Shown here piece by piece: positions 7,776-16,763 of a stretch of 64,000 nt of DNA (position 1 is the stretch's first letter; each line of letters begins with the position of its first letter). The notes under the pieces were generated by a model. That model was given only the letters and a program-made list of their open reading frames with translations. It made no database searches and was not told the DNA's origin. The position numbers and the translations under genes are program-made. This DNA is from Aedoeadaptatus coxii (GTDB lineage: Bacteria > Bacillota > Clostridia > Tissierellales > Peptoniphilaceae): assembly GCF_903819215.1 (NCBI RefSeq), contig NZ_CAIJCT010000010.1; one strand, written 5' to 3'.

Positions 7776-9239
7776 TTACCCATTGACGAGTGCATCTGCG
7801 AATTCTTCTCCGGAAAATTCCTGTAAATCATTCATCCCTTCGCCAACGCCTATGAGTTTAATCGGTATATCCAGCTCTTGAATTAATGGTAATACTACGC
7901 CGCCTTTCGCCGTACCGTCTAATTTTGTCAAGACGATTCCCGTTAAATGCGTAACTTCGTCAAAAGATTTGGCCTGTAAAATTGCATTTTGACCTGTGGT
8001 GGCATCGAGTACCAAAAGGGATTCTTTTTGAGCATTGGGGGATTCTTTTTCGATGATGCGATGAATCTTTTCCAGCTCGTTCATAAGATTTTTCTTATTA
8101 TGAAGGCGCCCTGCCGTATCGCAAATCAAAACGTCGATATTTCTCGCTTTTTGTGCCTGAATAGCATCAAAAACGACGGCGGCAGGATCCGCCCCTTCTT
8201 TATGGCTGATCACCGTTACACCTGAACGTTCACCCCAAGTTTCCACTTGTTCGATGGCAGCAGCTCGGAAAGTATCGGCTGCAGCGATTAATACGGATTT
8301 CCCTTCGCTTTTTAATTTGTGAGCGAGTTTTCCGATGGTCGTCGTTTTTCCCACACCATTCACACCGACGATTAAAATGACAGCGGGTGAAGGTTCAAGG
8401 TTTAAACGACTCACATCTCCGTTTTTTTCTAAAATCTTGCGGATTTCTTCAGCAAGAACAGGTTTGACTTCATTCGGATCTTGAATTTGCTTTTCGCGAA
8501 TACTGTCGCGCAAATTATCGATAAGGGTCATGGTCGTTTCCATGCCGATATCCGATGAAATTAAAAGATCTTCAAGGTCTTCGATCATGTCCTCGTCGAT
8601 TTTTACGTAATTTCCCAAGATATCGTTGATCTTGTAGTTCATATTGTCGCGGGTTTTGGAAAGCCCTGCTTTTAAACGACCAAACCAACCGATCTTTTCT
8701 TCTTCTACTTCGTCTTCTTCAACTTCATCTTGTGACGCTTCCTCAGGTTCGATTTCATCCGTTTCAATAAAATCCGGCTCGTCGAAGCTTTCTTCAACCT
8801 CTACATCATCGATTTCATCTACATCGTCATCTTCGATATTTTCTACTTCTTCAATTTCTTCGAAAACAGTTTGGTCTTCATCCGTTACATCGTCATCTTC
8901 TTGTAGATGGGATTCTTCCGAAACTACCTCCGTTTCTTGAATGGGCTGACCTTCCTTTGGCTCATCAGTTGGTTCTCGACGGTCGAATGAATATTTTTTC
9001 GTGACAACTTCATCTTTCGGAGCTTCCGTCACAGCCTCATTGTCAGGTAAAGTCTTTTCGCCGCCTTCAATTTCTTCATCCGTCAGTTCCTTATCTTCTA
9101 TGAATTCTACCTGAAAGTCTTCTTCAACAGATTCCAGCTCTTCAGTTTCTTCGGTATTTTCAAGTTCCTCGGTTAAAGACTCTTCTTTATCTTCTGTTTC
9201 CTCATTTGGATTGAATTTCTTTTTCAGCCACTCCAACAT
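7776..9239 (-). CDS. ftsY: SRP receptor FtsY with long acidic N-terminal region
   Basis: 487 residues. The first roughly 180 are strongly acidic (Glu/Asp runs broken by Val and Thr) with a short basic start MLEWLKKKFNP that could touch membrane lipid. The NG domain follows: P-loop GVNGVGKTT near residue 293, DTAGR near 375 and TKLDGTAKGG near 438. FtsY is the membrane docking partner of Ffh. Firmicute FtsY is often about 300-330 residues, so this A-region is long. The start lies 38 bases inside the end of smc, indicating coupling. Confidence 0.97.
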   Translation of the reverse strand: MLEWLKKKFNPNEETEDKEESLTEELENTEETEELESVEEDFQVEFIEDKELTDEEIEGGEKTLPDNEAVTEAPKDEVVTKKYSFDRREPTDEPKEGQPIQETEVVSEESHLQEDDDVTDEDQTVFEEIEEVENIEDDDVDEIDDVEVEESFDEPDFIETDEIEPEEASQDEVEEDEVEEEKIGWFGRLKAGLSKTRDNMNYKINDILGNYVKIDEDMIEDLEDLLISSDIGMETTMTLIDNLRDSIREKQIQDPNEVKPVLAEEIRKILEKNGDVSRLNLEPSPAVILIVGVNGVGKTTTIGKLAHKLKSEGKSVLIAAADTFRAAAIEQVETWGERSGVTVISHKEGADPAAVVFDAIQAQKARNIDVLICDTAGRLHNKKNLMNELEKIHRIIEKESPNAQKESLLVLDATTGQNAILQAKSFDEVTHLTGIVLTKLDGTAKGGVVLPLIQELDIPIKLIGVGEGMNDLQEFSGEEFADALVNG

Positions 9240-12200
9240 GTGCTTCGACCTCCTCTAATTCCAAGAATAAAATTCTGGAGATTCCTTTTTCTTCCATGGT
9301 AACGCCATAGAGTTGATTGGCCATTTCCATGGTTTGCTTACGGTGGGTAATCATAATAAATTGCATATCGTCGATATGTTTAACGTAATGTGAATAACGT
9401 CTAATATTGGCGTCGTCCAGCGCAGCGTCGATTTCATCGACAATACAGAACGGGGACTGACGCATTTTTAAAAGAGCGAATAAAAGGGCTACGGCCGTCA
9501 TAGAGCGCTCGCCACCGGAAAGTAAGCTTAATGATTGAAGCTTCTTTCCCGGCGGACGTGCACTGATTAAAATGCCCGCTTCCAAAATATCTCCTTCTTC
9601 CCAAGCGAGAGAGGCTTCCCCGCCCTGGAAGAGCTGCTTAAAGATATCGTTAAAGTAACCGTTAATCAGCACGACGGCCTCATCTAACTGTTTACGCATT
9701 TCCCTATCCAATTGGCGAATCATTTTCTCCAACTTCTCTTTCGAAAGTAAAAGATCCTCCCGTTGATCGGATAAGAAAGTAACACGCTCGTTCCAAGCTT
9801 CATATTGCTCCAGAGCGTCTCCGTCTACCGGGCCGATCGCAGCAATTTTATCGGAAAGCTTTTTAGATTTTTGCCGTAAACTCGTAATGGATTCGCCTTC
9901 GATTTTCTCAAGACCTTCAGGCTTTTCCATGGTTTGCAGTTGTTGAGTCGATTCATTATACGCTTTTACAGCATCTTCTAAACGGTTGTTTAAGCTGACC
10001 AACTCTTTTTCTTTGGAGAAAATGGATTCCCTCAACACATTGAGTTCATCGCTTAAATCCCTAAGCCCTTTACGACCTTCGCCATAATCATCTTGTAGAT
10101 TTTTAAGCTCTTGTTCAAGGGATAATCTATTTTCTTCGAGGGCATCCGTTTCCGGTGTACGCTCATTAATTATCGAGTGGACCTCGTTAAGCTCCAAGTT
10201 TATTTCATCTATATTGCCGTGAGCAATTTCCATTTCTTTTTGCACATGCTCAAGGCGTGTCCGTGCTTGATCTCGTTTGATCTCGATTTCACGAGTTTCA
10301 GAAATAAGTTTTTGATGGGTAACTTTTTCTTCTGAAAGCAAATCTCGTTTGCTCTCCAACTCTTTGGAAAGAACATCGTCATCAGATTCCGTTCCGTCGA
10401 GAAGAGAGGCTAAATCACTGTCGATGGATTGGAGGATCGAACGCTTTTCTTCACATTCTCCACTATCTTTCGAAATAGCTTCCTCTTCTTTTTCGATTTC
10501 GCCCGTAATGGATGCAATTTGATCCACACTGTTATTAATAGAAGAAGCCAACCTGTGCAAAGTTTCTTCTAATTTTTGGTTGGACAGTTCTTGTTCTTTA
10601 AAAGCGGCAACATTATTTTTAAGATTTTCCTCGCCGTTTTCTATATCGCCGAGAAGCTCCGCTCTGCGATTTAAGATGTTGCGAAGTTCATTTTCCGCAG
10701 CTGCCTTATCGCGGCTTTTCTTGTCGATTTCCGCCTCGCGATTATATAAATCCAATGAGGTGTTTTTTGACTGACCGCCTGTGACGGCGCCGCCGGCCTG
10801 AAACACATCGCCTCCCTTTGTGACGATGCGGTATTTATAGTTCAGGTCTCTCGCGAGTTTTTTCCCATCTTCCGTATTTTCTACAAGTAAAATACGACCG
10901 AGCAAATGAAGGGCGACGGGTCGAATATCCTCGTCACATTGAATGCAATCCGATGCGATTTTAAATTTAATGGAACTTTTCTGCTCAATGCCCTTTTCCA
11001 TGGTGCGGATCTTTAAATTATTAATGGGCAAAAAAGTGATGCGGCCCATTTTTTTGCGCTTTAAATATCCCAGAATATCGCCAATGTAACGATCGTCCTT
11101 TAAAATGATGTTTTGACCGCTAAAGCCCAGTGCCGTCGAAACGGCCAAGGCGTACTCATGATCGATCCTAAAAGAATCTGCTACCGGCCCGATAACCGAT
11201 GAAGCGAAATGTTCGCCGCCATAGGATTTCAGGAATTGTTTTACCGCATATTGAAAGCCCTCGTGATTATCTTTTAATTTGACGAGGTAATCATGCTCTC
11301 TTGCCAAAGATTCTATTTTCAATTTAAGGGGCATGGTTTCATTATCCAACGTGGCAATGGATTCTTTTAAGTGGTTTTGGCGATCCTGTTCCTTGCCGAT
11401 TTCCTCCCCAAGCGATTTCAACTTTTCTTTTAAAGTCGTTTCTTTTGTCTTATAGCCCGCTAAAGATTCCTTTAAGGCTTTGTATTCGCCGTCAAGTTGC
11501 GTTTTACGATCCTTTAAACGATCTAAGCGTTCATGGCGTTCTTCGAGCAAATAATCCAAAGCCTGTTTGCGGGATTCGGCGTCGTGGCGAAGATTTTTTA
11601 ACCGATCTTCCTCCGCCTGTCTGTTTCTCTCCCCTTCATCTCTTAGCGCTACTTTTTCTCTTAGTTTTTCCAAAGAATTGGCAATCTCATCGATTTCGAC
11701 TTGCTTTTCATTTTGCCTTGTTTGAGCTTCTTCTAACAGAATCTCCGTTTTTTCCAGCTCACTTTTAAGATTCTCCGCCTCTTCATTAAGCTGTTCCGTC
11801 TTTCCTTTTTCATCCGCAAGTCGATGATTTAAGGTTTCTTGTTGTTCATTTTTTAACTGCAAAAGCCCTGCAAGCTGTTCCTTTTTTTGCACAAGCTCCA
11901 AAAGGCCATCGCGAAGTTCCGATTCCCGTCCCGTGAACGTTTCCAAACTTTCTTCCAGAGCTTTTCGTTCATCTTCTTTCGCATTAAAAAGGCAACGCTC
12001 TTTGTCCCGTTCTTCTTCAATCTTGCGGCAAGACTCCGTGATGTTTCGCCGTTTCTCATCGGATGAAGTTGATTCTCGAAGAGCCAATGCATAAGTATAG
12101 AGATGGTGATCTTTTTCCAGAGCGTCGATGGCAAGTGCTTTTTCCCTTCGCTCTTCCATATCCTCACGTCGGCTTAACAATTCGGAGTAAATGTCGTCGA

Positions 12201-12771
12201 TCCGATCAATATGATCCGAAGTCTTCGTTAAGTTCCGCACCGTCTCTTCTTTTCTCAGTTTATATTTGGATACGCCCGCCGCCTCTTCAAAGGCATGGCG
12301 ACGATCTTGGGGGCGGGTCGAAAGAATTTCATCAATTTGACCCTGACCGATAAAAGAATAGCCGTTCTTTCCGATTCCGGTATCGAGGAAAATCTCCCGA
12401 ATATCTTTTTGACGCACTCTTTTCTTATTAATGGCGTATTGGCTTTCTCCCGAACGGAAGTATTTCCTGGAAACGGAAAGTTCTTCGTAAGGCAAATCAA
12501 AAAAGCCGTCCTTATTGTCGAATACGAGGACGACCTCTGCATAATTAACCCCTTGTTGCTGATCGGTCCCGCTAAAAATAACGTCTTCCATCTTATTTCC
12601 GCGCAGTTGCTTAACACTGGATTCACCGAGAGCCCACATAATAGCATCGACAATATTGCTCTTGCCGCTTCCATTAGGCCCCACAATGGCGGTAATATCC
12701 TCGGAAAATTGAATCCGTGTGCGCTTGGCAAAGGATTTAAAGCCGTATAATTCCATTTCAATTAAGTGCAT
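9202..12771 (-). CDS. smc: Chromosome segregation ATPase SMC
   Basis: 1189 residues, normal for bacterial SMC. Walker A GPNGSGKSN at residues 31-39; coiled coil about 170-500; hinge about 510-670 (with GGDVFQAGGAVTGG); second coiled coil about 680-1020. The C-terminal head has the signature LSLLSGGERSMTA and Walker B CIVDEIDAALDD. SMC acts with ScpA and ScpB (not in this window) to extrude and organise DNA. It starts 4 bases after the radical SAM gene stop and overlaps ftsY, giving the common rnc-(radical SAM)-smc-ftsY run. Confidence 0.98.
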   Translation of the reverse strand: MHLIEMELYGFKSFAKRTRIQFSEDITAIVGPNGSGKSNIVDAIMWALGESSVKQLRGNKMEDVIFSGTDQQQGVNYAEVVLVFDNKDGFFDLPYEELSVSRKYFRSGESQYAINKKRVRQKDIREIFLDTGIGKNGYSFIGQGQIDEILSTRPQDRRHAFEEAAGVSKYKLRKEETVRNLTKTSDHIDRIDDIYSELLSRREDMEERREKALAIDALEKDHHLYTYALALRESTSSDEKRRNITESCRKIEEERDKERCLFNAKEDERKALEESLETFTGRESELRDGLLELVQKKEQLAGLLQLKNEQQETLNHRLADEKGKTEQLNEEAENLKSELEKTEILLEEAQTRQNEKQVEIDEIANSLEKLREKVALRDEGERNRQAEEDRLKNLRHDAESRKQALDYLLEERHERLDRLKDRKTQLDGEYKALKESLAGYKTKETTLKEKLKSLGEEIGKEQDRQNHLKESIATLDNETMPLKLKIESLAREHDYLVKLKDNHEGFQYAVKQFLKSYGGEHFASSVIGPVADSFRIDHEYALAVSTALGFSGQNIILKDDRYIGDILGYLKRKKMGRITFLPINNLKIRTMEKGIEQKSSIKFKIASDCIQCDEDIRPVALHLLGRILLVENTEDGKKLARDLNYKYRIVTKGGDVFQAGGAVTGGQSKNTSLDLYNREAEIDKKSRDKAAAENELRNILNRRAELLGDIENGEENLKNNVAAFKEQELSNQKLEETLHRLASSINNSVDQIASITGEIEKEEEAISKDSGECEEKRSILQSIDSDLASLLDGTESDDDVLSKELESKRDLLSEEKVTHQKLISETREIEIKRDQARTRLEHVQKEMEIAHGNIDEINLELNEVHSIINERTPETDALEENRLSLEQELKNLQDDYGEGRKGLRDLSDELNVLRESIFSKEKELVSLNNRLEDAVKAYNESTQQLQTMEKPEGLEKIEGESITSLRQKSKKLSDKIAAIGPVDGDALEQYEAWNERVTFLSDQREDLLLSKEKLEKMIRQLDREMRKQLDEAVVLINGYFNDIFKQLFQGGEASLAWEEGDILEAGILISARPPGKKLQSLSLLSGGERSMTAVALLFALLKMRQSPFCIVDEIDAALDDANIRRYSHYVKHIDDMQFIMITHRKQTMEMANQLYGVTMEEKGISRILFLELEEVEAHVGVAEKEIQSK

Positions 12772-12775
12772 AGCA

Positions 12776-13750
12776 TCATCTTTCTTTTATAATTACACTA
12801 CCGTTCGTCTCGTCTTTTAAAACATTAAAACGAATGGGGCCGAATCTATCTTCCAACAATTTCCGACCGTAACCCCTCGGCCCTATTATGCGATTAATTT
12901 CTCCGGAAGATGCCCCAATTTCACCAATAGAGTCATAGAGGCAAAGAAGTTTCTCCACACGGCGTTTCGATTCAGCGAATTCTCTAAAATTATCATCATA
13001 AGGGCCTTCGACATAGTCCTCCCGATCCATCTGAGGAAGCCCTACGCGTATGACGGGAATATGATGGCATTCATAAAAATCCAATAGATCAGCTGATATG
13101 GCGATAGCCTTATTTAAGCTAAGGGGGCGATAGCTTCCTTCCAGATATCGCTCGTAAAGTGCTGTGTTCTCAAATACAACCGTAGGATAGATTCTGACAA
13201 AGTCGGCGTATTGTACGATCCACTTCGCAGTATCCTTATCCTTTTCATAAGTATCTTCCGGCAGGCCGATCATTTGCTGTAGTCCCAAGGATAATCCGTG
13301 ACTTTTTGCAAGGCGAACTGTCTTTTCCATGGTTGCCAAGTCCAATCCTCGCATGGACTCTGACAGTACCTGATGATCGATGGATTGAATGCCGAATTCA
13401 ATGGTCTTCACCCCTGCCGCCTTTAAACGTATAAAATCTTCAGAGGTTAATTGTTCAGGTCGCGTCGACAGGCGAATGGATGAAATGTCGCCACTTTTAA
13501 TAAAGGGCCCTACAGCGGAAAGTAATTCTGTTTGTCGCTCTAGTGACAGCATGGTAAAGGTTCCGCCGTAAAAAGCAGCCTCCGCCGAATCGCTTCCCAT
13601 TCGATGCAGACCCTCTAAAATTTCTTCCCTTACATCTTCTCCGGTTTTAAAAGAAGAAGCGCCGGTAATGCGGTTTTGATCGCAGTAAACGCATTTTATC
13701 GGACATCCGGAGAAGGGAATAAAAATAGGAATAATATTACACTTCGCCAT
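12776..13750 (-). CDS. Elp3-like radical SAM protein
   Basis: 324 residues with the radical SAM cluster motif near the N-terminus (CPIKCVYCDQN, Cys at about 16, 20, 23) and a glycine-rich FYGGTFTML segment. Clostridial genomes usually carry this gene between rnc and smc. The family resembles Elp3 and YhcC; the substrate is not known, and tRNA modification is only a guess from Elp3. It overlaps rnc by 14 bases and is followed by smc 4 bases later. Confidence 0.88.
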   Translation of the reverse strand: MAKCNIIPIFIPFSGCPIKCVYCDQNRITGASSFKTGEDVREEILEGLHRMGSDSAEAAFYGGTFTMLSLERQTELLSAVGPFIKSGDISSIRLSTRPEQLTSEDFIRLKAAGVKTIEFGIQSIDHQVLSESMRGLDLATMEKTVRLAKSHGLSLGLQQMIGLPEDTYEKDKDTAKWIVQYADFVRIYPTVVFENTALYERYLEGSYRPLSLNKAIAISADLLDFYECHHIPVIRVGLPQMDREDYVEGPYDDNFREFAESKRRVEKLLCLYDSIGEIGASSGEINRIIGPRGYGRKLLEDRFGPIRFNVLKDETNGSVIIKER

Positions 13751-14408
13751 GATCGATCTTTTCTATAAGTGCCTCGGCAGCACTGTTTTCGGCACTTTTC
13801 TTATTGCGTCCTCTTCCCGCTGCCAGCCTTTTTCCGGAAATCCAAACTTCCGCTTCGAAACGATCTTCATTGCCCAGAGCTGCCGGATTGATTTCATGGG
13901 TCGTGTAACTCAAGACATTGTCGCGGTATCGTTTTTGCATAATCTCCTGTACTCGCGATTTATAATCATCGTCGATGGTGACATCATATTGCAAAAGCGT
14001 CTTTTCAACAAAATACTTTGCACTCTCGAAACCCCGGTCGAGATAAATTGCCGCCACAAGAGCCTCGTAAAGATCATCGATTTGAACATTATACTTCTCG
14101 TCACGGCGAAGTTCTGTGCCCATTAAGAGAAAGTCCGACAAGTTTAAATCTCGAGCCGCTCGCTTTAAGGACTTTTCCCTCACAAAAGCCGAACGATATT
14201 TCGTAAGCATCCCCTCGTTGTAACGTCCGCGATGAAATAAATAATCTCCCACGATAAAATTTAGAACACTATCGCCTAAAAACTCCAAACGTTCATAGGA
14301 ATTGGTGTTATGTTCTTTGGCGTAGGTTTTATGAGTAAATGCCGCTTCCAATAGAGACTTATCTTTAAAATGAATCCCTATTTTCTCTTCCAGAATAGTG
14401 AAATCCAC
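13737..14408 (-). CDS. rnc: Ribonuclease III
   Basis: 223 residues. The RNase III signature ERLEFLGDSVLN is at about 39-50 and the second acidic metal ligand is in DDLYEALVAAIYLD near 115. A C-terminal double-strand RNA-binding domain (about 150-220) ends with GRNKKSAENSAAEALI. It processes rRNA precursors and double-stranded RNA. The start is GTG directly after the acpP stop, overlapping by one base. Confidence 0.96.
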   Translation of the reverse strand: MDFTILEEKIGIHFKDKSLLEAAFTHKTYAKEHNTNSYERLEFLGDSVLNFIVGDYLFHRGRYNEGMLTKYRSAFVREKSLKRAARDLNLSDFLLMGTELRRDEKYNVQIDDLYEALVAAIYLDRGFESAKYFVEKTLLQYDVTIDDDYKSRVQEIMQKRYRDNVLSYTTHEINPAALGNEDRFEAEVWISGKRLAAGRGRNKKSAENSAAEALIEKIDHGEV

Positions 14409-14635
14409 TAGATGTCCAATTCCTCTACTAAATCGAGGACATCGCCGACTGTGCGCACTTGTTCCAGTTTTTCCTCGTCCACTTCAATGCCGAACTCATC
14501 TTCTAAACTCATAATTAATTCTACGAGCTCAATGGAATCTTGGTTTAAATCATCGACAAAATCCATTTCAGGTTCTAAATCTTCCGGCTCCATATTGAGC
14601 TGTTCGGCAATAATTTGTAACACTTTTTCTTTCAT
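14408..14635 (-). CDS. acpP: Acyl carrier protein
   Basis: 75 residues, very acidic. The phosphopantetheine attachment serine is Ser34 in LNQDSIELVEL (the usual motif is DSL; here DSI). It carries growing acyl chains for fatty-acid and phospholipid synthesis. The order plsX-acpP-rnc is classical, with 16 bases between plsX stop and acpP start. Confidence 0.96.
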   Translation of the reverse strand: MKEKVLQIIAEQLNMEPEDLEPEMDFVDDLNQDSIELVELIMSLEDEFGIEVDEEKLEQVRTVGDVLDLVEELDI

Positions 14636-14651
14636 AGTAACGATCCTCCCC

Positions 14652-15587
14652 TTATTCTTTAATCATTTTAATTAACGCTTTAGTCGCCGATACAATGGCC
14701 TCTTCATCTGAGGAACCGTGAGCTTTAAATAAGGGCTTTTTCAATCCCAATAAAGGCACGCCACCGTATCGAGTATAGTCGAGAGCTCCAAGGGCTTCCT
14801 TTGCGAACTTCCCAACCCATGCTTGAACTTCAGGACTGCAATCTTCTCGCATCAATCCGCTTTTTAACGCGTGTTGCACGTAACCGATAACCCCTTCCAT
14901 GCTTTTCAACATTACATTACCGGCGAATCCGTCACACACGATAACATCGCTGCTTTTAAATAAAACGTCTCGCGCTTCCACATTGCCGTAAAAATTCGGA
15001 AGATTTTCTTCAAAAAGTTCGTAGGCATCTTTTGTCTGACGGTTGCCCTTGCCTTTTTCCGTCCCGACATTTAAAAGCCCGACGGACGGATTCTCTACTC
15101 CTTCCACATGGGAAAGGTAATCCGCACCCATCTTGGCAAAACTCAGGAGCATTTCAGGCGAAGCATCCATATTCGCACCGACATCCAATAATAGTTTAGT
15201 TTGAGAGCCGACAGTAAGGATTACCGGAAGCGCTGCACGTTCCACCCCTTCTTGTCGCGAAACGATAAACATACCGCCTGCCAATAAAGCGCCCGTGCTG
15301 CCGGCACTAATTACACCGTCCACGCGATCTTCCTTTAAATCGAAAAGAGCACGAACGATTGCACTGTCTTTCTTTTTTCGAATTGCCATCGTCGGGCTCT
15401 CATCGCCTTCAATGGATTCGCTGCAGTGGATCACATAATCGGGATCGACGCCGTCAATTACTTTTATACGATCTGCATCGCCATAAAAATATGGCGTACA
15501 GTTAAATACTTCTGCGGCTTTCAAAGCACCGCGTACAATAGCTTCGGGCGCGTTATCTCCGCCCTGACAATCATATGCTATTTTCAT
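14652..15587 (-). CDS. plsX: Phosphate acyltransferase PlsX
   Basis: 311 residues. It converts acyl-ACP to acyl-phosphate, the donor for PlsY in phosphatidic acid synthesis. Typical N-terminus MKIAYDCQGGDNAPEAIVRGA (Asp6 and the GGDNAP loop), the SAGSTGALLA motif near residue 97 and the DGFAGNV motif near 220. The start has AAAGGGG upstream and its ATG overlaps the stop of the 71-codon ORF in an ATGA arrangement. No FapR or rpmF gene precedes it. Confidence 0.96.
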   Translation of the reverse strand: MKIAYDCQGGDNAPEAIVRGALKAAEVFNCTPYFYGDADRIKVIDGVDPDYVIHCSESIEGDESPTMAIRKKKDSAIVRALFDLKEDRVDGVISAGSTGALLAGGMFIVSRQEGVERAALPVILTVGSQTKLLLDVGANMDASPEMLLSFAKMGADYLSHVEGVENPSVGLLNVGTEKGKGNRQTKDAYELFEENLPNFYGNVEARDVLFKSSDVIVCDGFAGNVMLKSMEGVIGYVQHALKSGLMREDCSPEVQAWVGKFAKEALGALDYTRYGGVPLLGLKKPLFKAHGSSDEEAIVSATKALIKMIKE

Positions 15588-15799
15588 AATAACCCCTTTG
15601 AAAAGAATTTACGCACATACCGTGCACTATCTTCATCATTGTAATATAAACACGCCGTCATCTTCAACACATTGCATAAAAAGACGATGGGTAAATTAAT
15701 CAATTTTATAGAATAAAAGAATCCAATCGGTACACCACGTTGAATAACGCCTTGTAAGTTGCCCTCACAATGAGAAAAGAAATCGTCAGCATAGCACAA
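15584..15799 (-). CDS. Small protein of unknown function upstream of plsX
   Basis: A 71-codon ORF whose TGA overlaps the plsX ATG (ATGA), the geometry of coupled genes. It begins MCYADDFFSHCEG, has a central hydrophobic stretch (about residues 24-50) that could be one membrane helix, and a basic end. GGGGAG lies 12-13 bases before the ATG, a bit far. I do not recognise the family. It may be a real plsX-linked gene or a chance ORF in the plsX leader. Confidence 0.35.
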   Translation of the reverse strand: MCYADDFFSHCEGNLQGVIQRGVPIGFFYSIKLINLPIVFLCNVLKMTACLYYNDEDSARYVRKFFSKGLL

Positions 15800-15828
15800 G
15801 ATCGCTCCCCGGTATAACTATTGAAAAT

Positions 15829-15855
15829 AAAAAAACACCCTCTCTCGAAGGTGTT
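15829..15855 (-). terminator. Terminator after tRNA-Leu
   Basis: A 6-bp stem AACACC/GGTGTT (15834-15839 with 15850-15855) is followed on the minus strand by seven T. It ends the two-tRNA transcript. Confidence 0.8.
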
Positions 15856-15890
15856 GTCGTCATACGTTATCGTCTTAACCGTATGATAAT

Positions 15891-15974
15891 TGGTGCGGGA
15901 AAGAGGACTTGAACCCCCACGTCAATGACACTAGATCCTAAGTCTAGCGCGTCTGCCAATTCCGCCATTCCCGC
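15891..15974 (-). tRNA. tRNA-Leu (UAG)
   Basis: Class II tRNA with a complete cloverleaf on the minus strand. The acceptor GCGGGAA pairs with TTCCCGC, discriminator A, encoded CCA. The anticodon arm CTAGACTTAGGATCTAG has anticodon TAG. A long variable arm as in Leu tRNAs and the T-loop GGTTCAAGTCC are present. It lies 38 bases downstream of tRNA-His and shares its promoter. Confidence 0.95.
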
Positions 15975-16012
15975 AGAACTCGCCGAAGCGAGTTTAAATC
16001 CTAAAAGGATTA

Positions 16013-16090
16013 TGGGGTGGATAGTGGGAATCGAACCCACGGTCTCCAGGACCACAATCTGGCGCCTTAACCGACTAGGCCATACCCACC
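16013..16090 (-). tRNA. tRNA-His (GUG)
   Basis: Acceptor GTGGGTA pairs with TATCCAC (one G-U), discriminator C73 and encoded CCA. The base before position 1 is G, so G-1, the histidine identity element, is genome-encoded opposite C73. The anticodon loop TTGTGGT gives GTG. The last anticodon-stem pair (A31-C39) is a mismatch. Confidence 0.95.
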
Positions 16091-16110
16091 ACAAATTTGA
16101 CGATAGATAC

Positions 16111-16139
16111 ATGTTAACATCGATTAAGGTTTATGTCAA
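16111..16139 (-). promoter_or_regulatory. Promoter of the tRNA-His/tRNA-Leu unit
   Basis: TTGACA (16139-16134), 17-base spacer, TAACAT (16116-16111) on the minus strand, about 20 bases before the first tRNA. It lies directly downstream of the rdgB stop. Confidence 0.8.
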
Positions 16140-16145
16140 ATGCTT

Positions 16146-16724
16146 TTAAGCTAAATTAATAGATTTAATAAATGCCTGCAAGGCGCGGCCTCGATGGCTA
16201 ATGGCATTTTTTTGTTCATCGCTCATTTCGGCAAAAGTTTTTTCCTCACCTTCGGGAACAAATAGAGGGTCGTAACCAAAACCGGAGTTTCCTCTTTCCT
16301 CTTCAATGATTTTTCCACGACAAATTCCTTCTACCGTATAGTTTTCTTCTCCTCGTTTGACGGCGATCACCGTTTTAAAATAAGCGGAGCGATCCTCCAC
16401 GCCGTCCAGGGCTTTTAATAATTTTTTTCGATTCTTCTCATCGTTTCCTTCCGGGCCGGCATAGCGTGCAGAGTAGACGCCCGGTTCCCCATTTAATGCA
16501 TGAACAAAAAGACCGGTATCGTCGCCGATTACAATATCATCAGCGTCGCAAAGGATATCTTTTATTTTGATGAAGGCATTGGCTTCCAGCGTATCGCCGT
16601 CTTCAACAGGATGGAGATCTCCGAAGCCCGCTTCCGTTTTGCTCAGAAGCTGCACTTTGCCTTCCAATAATTCTCCAATTTCTTTTAATTTGTGAGCGTT
16701 GTCTGTGGACAGAATGATTTTCAT
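16146..16724 (-). CDS. rdgB: XTP/dITP diphosphatase (RdgB/HAM1 family)
   Basis: 192 residues. It hydrolyses dITP, dXTP and ITP to monophosphates, cleaning the nucleotide pool. The N-terminal STDNAHKLKEIGELL (family motif S/T-x-N-xx-K-xx-E), DDTGLFVHALNGEPGVYSARYAG and the C-terminal SHRGRALQAF are all visible. AAAGGAG precedes the start. It sits downstream of the amidase gene, separated by a strong terminator that overlaps its leader. Confidence 0.95.
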   Translation of the reverse strand: MKIILSTDNAHKLKEIGELLEGKVQLLSKTEAGFGDLHPVEDGDTLEANAFIKIKDILCDADDIVIGDDTGLFVHALNGEPGVYSARYAGPEGNDEKNRKKLLKALDGVEDRSAYFKTVIAVKRGEENYTVEGICRGKIIEEERGNSGFGYDPLFVPEGEEKTFAEMSDEQKNAISHRGRALQAFIKSINLA

Positions 16725-16734
16725 GGTTTCTCCT

Positions 16735-16763
16735 TTAAAAAAGGAAGGCTTTCCGCCTTCCTT
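16735..16763 (-). terminator. Terminator overlapping the amidase stop codon
   Basis: A 9-bp perfect stem (16741-16749 with 16755-16763), loop of five, followed by six T on the minus strand. The upstream arm includes bases of the amidase TAA. The rdgB ribosome site lies immediately after the T run. Confidence 0.88.

Noticed and set aside
12255..12761. Long ORFs on both strands inside the 5' part of smc
   Set aside because: They share the smc DNA in other frames; smc itself is full-length with all motifs.
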